Origin: Cinclus cinclus
Lineage: Eukaryota; Chordata; Aves; Passeriformes; Cinclidae
Length of the DNA stretch: 64,000 bases
Assembly (NCBI RefSeq): GCF_963662255.1
Contig: NC_085046.1
Span: 100,457,324 to 100,521,323, forward strand
Direction of reading: 5' to 3'
Part shown: piece by piece, positions 58,508 through 64,000 of the stretch
Numbering within the stretch: the stretch's first letter is position 1
How the letters are laid out: every line of letters starts with the position of its first letter
The notes under the pieces: generated by a model
Told to the model about the DNA's origin: nothing
The model's database searches: none
What the model saw: only the letters and a program-made list of their open reading frames with translations
Translations under genes and position numbers: made by a program

Positions 58508-60249
58508 GTATAAGCCCTATAAACAAACAATATGGGTGGAATACTGATGCTCTACCAAGTTCTTTGTATTTAAATTGAAGATGTTTATAGCTAGGCTTTG
58601 GAATCCTGGTCAAGTTTCTTCTTCGCCTCGTTTCTAAGCAGAAAGTTGGAATGCATTTCCACAGCAGTAACTGTGGCCAATATTAGTTTGAGGAAGAATT
58701 AGTTATATATGTACAGAAATATTCTCAGTTCAGGCCAAAATGCAAGCAGGTGAAAGAGAAATTGCCTGTAATTGAGTGATTAAAGCCTTCAGCTCAGACA
58801 GTGTTGGCCTCTGATCCAATTCCCTGCTCCCAAGACTGCTGCATACTGCTTTAGAAGGAGCAAGTAGAAAATGTCTCCCTCAGAGTAACTTATAATTTAG
58901 CACTTTCCTGAAATGTGTGGACTGTGGATTTAAATCTCTTTAAACTGAAGAATGTCTAAAATATGTATCTGTTCTGAAGAGCAAATTTCTCCTCCTTGTG
59001 CTCCTGCCACTTGGCTCTGGAGGTGATGTGAAGGTGGTCATCCGCTGCATGAAATTTTTTTTGTGTCACATGCCTAGTCAGGCTCATTCCCAAATCTAAC
59101 ATTTCATGGCTCAGGGCACTGACCACTGCAGTCTGCAATGCAGAAGTGTTAAGGTTCCCTCCCTAGTGTTTGGCTAACTCCCCTCTTGCTACTTAAAGTT
59201 GCCTTGAAGTATTTCCCTCACTCCATTGACTGTCCATGGAAATTGAGTGTGTCACCTGGGCACCTTACACCTCATTAACAGTCGAGTTATTTTACTTAGA
59301 GAAAAGAAAAAGGTTTATAGTGTAAAGGAAGACTGAAAAGCCTCACTTTCTCTCAAACAGAAAGTACAATGGCAATTATGCCCAAATATGGGAAAAAAAT
59401 CATTTATCAAATGGATCTCTTACCTACTGCATGTCAAGATTTGTTATGAAGTAAAATAATTTTGACTTTGTGCTTTTGGGAAATCTATGTCAAGTTGCTA
59501 ATCTCAAATCTGCATCTGAAACATCACGTATTCCTTCTAAGTGAGATTAGAACTCCCTGCAAATTTCTTAATTTAAATACTTCAGTGGGATTTAATTGAA
59601 ATTATTGGGCTATGGCTGGCTGACAAATTCTGTCCATCATGAGGCACCTGCTACAGATGCACTGTGCTATTGACTAACAGCCAGCATGGCTGTGAGGAGA
59701 GATTGAGGGTTAGTTCAGTCCAGAAAAGAGAAAGTGGAGAGCTGTCTGAATTATTTGTTGGAATAAGACTTGAGTCATGCAAGGAAGGGCAGAAAATATT
59801 TTCAGAGGTCATTCCATCTTAAATTCCTGTCTGAGGTGCTGCCATGATCACAGGTAGCCACTGAAGCTGCCTTGATTGAACCCCTACCCAGGGCTCACAG
59901 AGAGTTGAGCCATCATGGGGGGCAAGGAAGACACTGATCTGTGTTGGGCAGCAAGGGACCTTCAGCATCCAGAGGGAAAGGGCACTGCCCAAAGCCTTCA
60001 CTCTTTGGCGAGCCTATTCCCAGTCTCTCCCCTGTGACCCTGAGGAGGCAATGGATGCTGGTTTTAGACTTCTTCATTCGGTGTCTTTCCAATACTCTTT
60101 TAAACCTGCCATGGGCTAAAAGCAACCCAGGCCTTTTCACAGGATGGCAGGAAAGGGAAACTGCCAGCAGCAAAAAAAAAACATTTCAAGCTGATTTGGT
60201 CATACACAGGTACAAAGCTCATCACTTTCCTTTATCTTTTCCTTTACAG
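58508..60249 (+). other. Intron 28-29
   Basis: A 1742-bp GT-AG intron. The 59800-60180 part is GC-richer with overlapping open frames on both strands; no family recognised. Confidence 0.87.
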
Positions 60250-60408
60250 GAAATTTAGCCAGAACACAGTGGCCCAACTCTGGTATTTTGTGAAATGTGT
60301 TTATTTTGGCTTATCAGCTTATCAGATACGCTGTGGATATCCAACCCGTGTTCTTGGCAACTTCCTTACAAAAAGTTACAACTATGTCAACCTGTTCTTA
60401 TTTCAAGG
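60250..60408 (+). CDS. PIEZO2: PIEZO2 exon 29: helix and GYPTRVLGNF loop
   Basis: 159 nt, phase 2 at both ends. It encodes KFSQNTVAQLWYFVKCVYFG, then LSAYQIRCGYPTRVLGNFLT and KSYNYVNLFLFQG, just before the anchor domain. The IRCGYPTRVLGNF stretch is highly conserved across PIEZO channels. Donor is GTAAGC. Confidence 0.98.
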
Positions 60409-61704
60409 GTAAGCATACACTTACTGTCTTTCTTCTTTCTTTTGTGTAGTAAGGATCTGCTATAGTAAAATGCTGGGGTTAATAATGAGTTTTCTTCACA
60501 CACTGCTGGAAATAAGACAGTAAATTTTGCACAGCACACTCTGTACATGACATACAGTAGTCCACAAGAAAAAGAAAAATCTATTTCTAGAAGGCAAATT
60601 TAATAAAATTCCATCTCTCAGTCTGAAACCAGAAGCCTGATATACTAGTCAGCCATTCAGCCCCCTATGGAATAGACGTTTTTAACACTTCTAAGAAATC
60701 ACCTTTGTGAATAGAGATAGGAGCTACACATTGTGCTAGAAAACAGGTAATGTCTGCAGGTCCGAAAAGGTAGTAAGGTTTCAGATCCCAAAGAGACCTT
60801 TAGAGAAGGTCTACCTGCTCCTACCTCAGGAGGTGAAAGGAATAGAGTGAAAGACAACACACCTGAGAAATAGGAACTTAAATAAGCACCAAAAAAAAAA
60901 AAAAGTTTGCTTTGAGAAGTGTTTGAAACTCTTCAGGAGTTCAGAGTGTTAAGTCAAGGAACAGCATACCTCAGAGTGAAAGGTGGTTTACACAGGCAGA
61001 CCACATCCTCCATTTACACTGTTACAGTGGCTGTGTGATCAAGCCAGTTTGAAGCATATATGTATTTCACAGAAAAAAAAAAATGGACTCATTTCAGCCT
61101 TTTCACTGTATTTGCAGTATGGGCTTCTTGCATTCCAAGGAAAAGTTACAGAAGAAAGCTTTCCTCACATGAAATACTCTTTGAGATGTGGCTGATCAGG
61201 AAAGTGTGGGACTAGGAAAGGGAATGATGCCCTTTGAACAGCTGTTCTTTGTGTGTTGATTTCCTATTGAGTCCCACCTTCTTCTGCTGTTTAATCCTAA
61301 GTCACAAAGCCCAGTTCCATATGCAGCAGAGGGCTGCCCACCTACTGCAAAGATGCCATGCAACACTCAGTGTAAGGAGGTATAAAATTAATCCCACCAC
61401 CCTGTGGAAAACATGTTCTCTTCTCCCAGGTTGGAGGAATCTAGGAAACCTTGTACTATTCCATCAGTGGCTCAATCACAATTATGGATGTAATGATGCA
61501 TAAGCATGTTTATGGCCTGGCAAGATCTAGAGTAACACGAGCTATGGCAGTTTCAGGATGTGATTGTACTTGTGCTTACAGAATCCCCAATTAAGCTTTT
61601 TTCATGTTGTCTTATTTCTCCCTCTTGTCGTGTATACTCTTGCTGTGCTTGTTTGATGTGATGCCTCTGTTTCTGACGAGTTATCTGTTGTGGTCTCCCT
61701 TCAG
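60409..61704 (+). other. Intron 29-30
   Basis: A 1296-bp GT-AG intron with an A14 run near 60890-60903. No transposon recognised. Acceptor tract is GTCTCCCTTCAG. Confidence 0.88.
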
Positions 61705-61852
61705 GTTCCGCCTAGTTCCATTTTTGACTGAGCTGAGAGCAGTAATGGACTGGGTTTGGACTGACACCACTCTCAGTCTTTCCAGCTGGATCTGTGTTGA
61801 AGATATCTATGCTCATATATTCATCCTAAAGTGCTGGCGAGAATCAGAAAAA
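61705..61852 (+). CDS. PIEZO2: PIEZO2 exon 30: start of the anchor region
   Basis: It encodes FRLVPFLTELRAVMDWVWTD, then TTLSLSSWICVEDIYAHIFI and LKCWRESEK. In PIEZO structures this segment begins the anchor that precedes the outer pore helix. FRLVPFLTELRAVMDWVWTDT is one of the best conserved stretches of the family. Phase 0 exit with donor GTAAGG. The next exon (a basic KKKK-type segment and the pore helices) is not in the window. Confidence 0.98.
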
Positions 61853-64000
61853 GTAAGGAAAGCCCATATGAGTGATTTAGGCCTTCTCTCTCTCTGCAGA
61901 AAGGAAGAGAAATAATCATGAGTCCCTAAATAATTGAGAAATCCACCATAAAAAGTTCGTTGGAAGATATACCAGGCACTTGTGTTCAGAAATATTCAGA
62001 CTGTTGGGTACTTTACGTTAGTTGGCAGCTGCTGCAAATGAAAATTCAAATGGCTTCTCTTTTGTGCTCAGCTGATTTTACCACTATTAACATCAACTCC
62101 ACAAGCATGTGCCTGCTGGCTTAATTGCATGCCTGGGTTTCAAGGCTGGGGTTGGAGGTCCTGGTATTCACACAGTCTCACACACAACTAAATGAGAAAC
62201 CTGGAGTAGCAGGGAAGCTGCAGCTGAGGAGAAAGGTCAGTAGAAGGAAGAACTCATGCCCCCCAGTGTAGGTGCCAGGGACACTGGGTTCATGTAACTG
62301 CAGAGGGAACTCAGGTGGCTCCTTTCTCTCACAAGAGTCCCTGCACATCCAAAACTGAGCTGCAGGCCAGATAAACCCACCATTTGTCTCACTGAAATTT
62401 CAGTCTCTTTAAATCATTTAAGCTTCAGTTCAAATTATACTTGCAAATTCTGGCTTCTTTATAACTGCTATGAAGATTGCAACCATATGCTTGCTTATTT
62501 TGCCAATTTGAAAAAGAAATTACACATTATTTTAAGAGTGACCAAACCAGTCAGAAATTCTACATCTGTATCGAAGTGGATTTATTTTTAAATGTTACTG
62601 ATGTATTTCTACTTTTATTATAATCCTGTCTCTTAATGGCAATTGCTAAATATATCACGTAGATGAACTCAGAGCTGAAGTGCACACAAATCTTGCATAT
62701 AGGCTTTTTCTGTATGATTCCCACTTCTGCCATGAATGGAAAGAGTTCTGAAGAACTTGAGGAGTTGGGGAAATAACAACCCAGCTCTACTTTGACTCTC
62801 CATCTCACTGCATTTTTTTAAGCCACAATTCACATTATGTGTAGCAGAGACCTGATGTGGGAAGATTTCCATGTCTAAGCTGGCATGTGTGTACTAATGC
62901 CATACAGAAAAACAACTGTGTCATGACTTTACAAGTGTTGTTCAAGGTACTTTGGTTCTCCCTCTCTCTCTCACTGAGTGGTATGTCTAAGTATTTGGAC
63001 TAGTAGAAGCTCTCTGAGATGTTCTATCAATAGAAGTGCCTGAGCTAATCTGCAGACAAATAGTACACCCCTGCTGATCTGGATACAATATTTAATGGAA
63101 GTACTATTCTGTAGCGAGAGACAAATGACTTTATACACTGCTCCTGGAAAGTAAATAATTGGTTTTAAATATAGCATTGTATTACAAATTTATTATTCTC
63201 ATAGGGCTTTATGGATTCATGTTGCAAAGCAAGAACAATTTGCTGAAAGCCAGATTCCTGGTGTGTTTGAGGTGCAGTGCAGTACAGTGCATATTTATTT
63301 TGCACAGGCTACTAAAAACTATGAAGTTAAATCCTGTAAGAGAATTACACCAAAATAAATTACAGTGAAACTAAGACATTTTACAGGATGGTGAAAGTAT
63401 TGAGTATTCAGTCATGAGGCAAATGACAGAGGACAGGAATTACAGACAAGGCAGAATAGACATGCCATGTGATCTGCTTTGAAGGGAGAAGAAAACCAGT
63501 CACTTTTGTCCTCAGAAGCTAAGCGAGAGAAGGATATTACATCAGCAGTATCTGATCAGGATATCAGATTCTAGGAACAGCAACAAAATTTTAAACATTA
63601 GTTAATTTGAGTTGGTATGGACTTCACTAGAAACAGATTGGATCAAGCCTGTGAACTCTTAGAAATACTCTAAGTGAGGTGTGAAATGAATGTGGAGGTA
63701 GTGCAGTATCAGACATTTTGCTGATTGTGTATGTCAGTTGCTGGTGAACAATTTTCCTGCTTCCCCCATCCCCCACAATATAGAGTTTGCAGCATTTCAA
63801 GACCTATGAGAGGAAGTCTGCCTTAAGGAGTTTTGAGATAAAAGTTTTTGAAAGTGCAAAATGCAAGAAAGTGGGTCGCTCACAACAGCAGTTTTTGGAG
63901 CAAATTGTTGTGCCACTGTTTCTGCTATTATTTTATATTTTGTTCTTGTGAGTTCATGCTTGCACCTAGACAAAAAAACATATCAAATTATCCTGCCTAA
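61853..64000 (+). other. Intron downstream of exon 30 (5' part)
   Basis: Intronic to the window end. Only small low-complexity runs (a CT run at 62960-62972) were seen. No further PIEZO2 exon and no clear CR1. Confidence 0.82.

Larger units (their letters stand above)
1..64000 (+). other. PIEZO2: PIEZO2 gene, internal portion (30 exons)
   Basis: PIEZO2 is a trimeric mechanically gated cation channel of the plasma membrane, used in touch and proprioception. Thirty exons with coherent splice phases join to 5028 nt, exactly 1676 codons with no stop. The protein matches the PIEZO2 family along its length: multi-helix blade units, beam helix, lateral plug, Ser/acidic cytoplasmic loops and the start of the anchor. 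Paralogue choice rests on stretches such as IDPKTF and EPTQVTMLYSRQGTTET, which fit PIEZO2 better than PIEZO1 from memory of the families. All introns are GT-AG except one GC-AG. Both ends of the gene lie outside the window. Confidence 0.96.

Noticed and set aside
1..64000. A previously undescribed multi-gene system
   Set aside because: The window is covered by one known gene and its introns. Novelty is limited to splicing, repeat and exon-origin details listed as findings.

Overview
The window is an internal piece of one vertebrate gene on the + strand: PIEZO2, which encodes the PIEZO2 mechanosensitive cation channel. Thirty exons were placed from 3201 to 61852. Every junction keeps the reading frame. 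Joined, they give 1676 uninterrupted codons, roughly 60% of a channel of about 2750 residues. The first part of the protein lies upstream of the window. The C-terminal pore module (rest of the anchor, outer helix, extracellular cap, inner helix, C-terminal domain) lies downstream. No start codon, promoter or polyadenylation site of the gene is inside. Exons are numbered here within the window (exon 1 to exon 30), not by any published scheme.

The organism is a sauropsid, most likely a bird. Nearly all recognisable interspersed repeats are CR1 LINE fragments, several ending in the ATTCTATG-like CR1 tail. There are no Alu, B1 or L1 elements, and the introns are compact (113 bp to 9.3 kb). The proteins read as a close PIEZO2 orthologue. 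The species cannot be fixed from this window.

Layout: 1-3200 is upstream intron with a CR1. Positions 3201-11769 hold exons 1-8: an acidic cytoplasmic loop, then transmembrane blade units. A 9.3-kb intron (11770-21088) with a large antisense CR1 follows. Positions 21089-28452 hold exons 9-13: more blade helices, then the long 'beam' helix. Positions 29272-39628 hold exons 14-18: the latch/clasp region, including the 33-residue lateral-plug cassette (35246-35344). Positions 42817-44879 hold exons 19-20. Positions 50837-53785 hold a cassette exon and a long Ser/acidic cytoplasmic loop. Positions 55105-61852 hold exons 23-30: the last blade units and the helices leading into the anchor.

No second gene, RNA gene or CRISPR array was found. 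The points most worth a second look are these: a GC-AG intron at 6621-7558; an Asp-codon microsatellite inside exon 1; the lateral-plug cassette with an internal LPK repeat; a run of donors lacking +5G around the beam and clasp; and a cassette exon (50837-51004) whose two ends resemble its two neighbours, suggesting an internal duplication.
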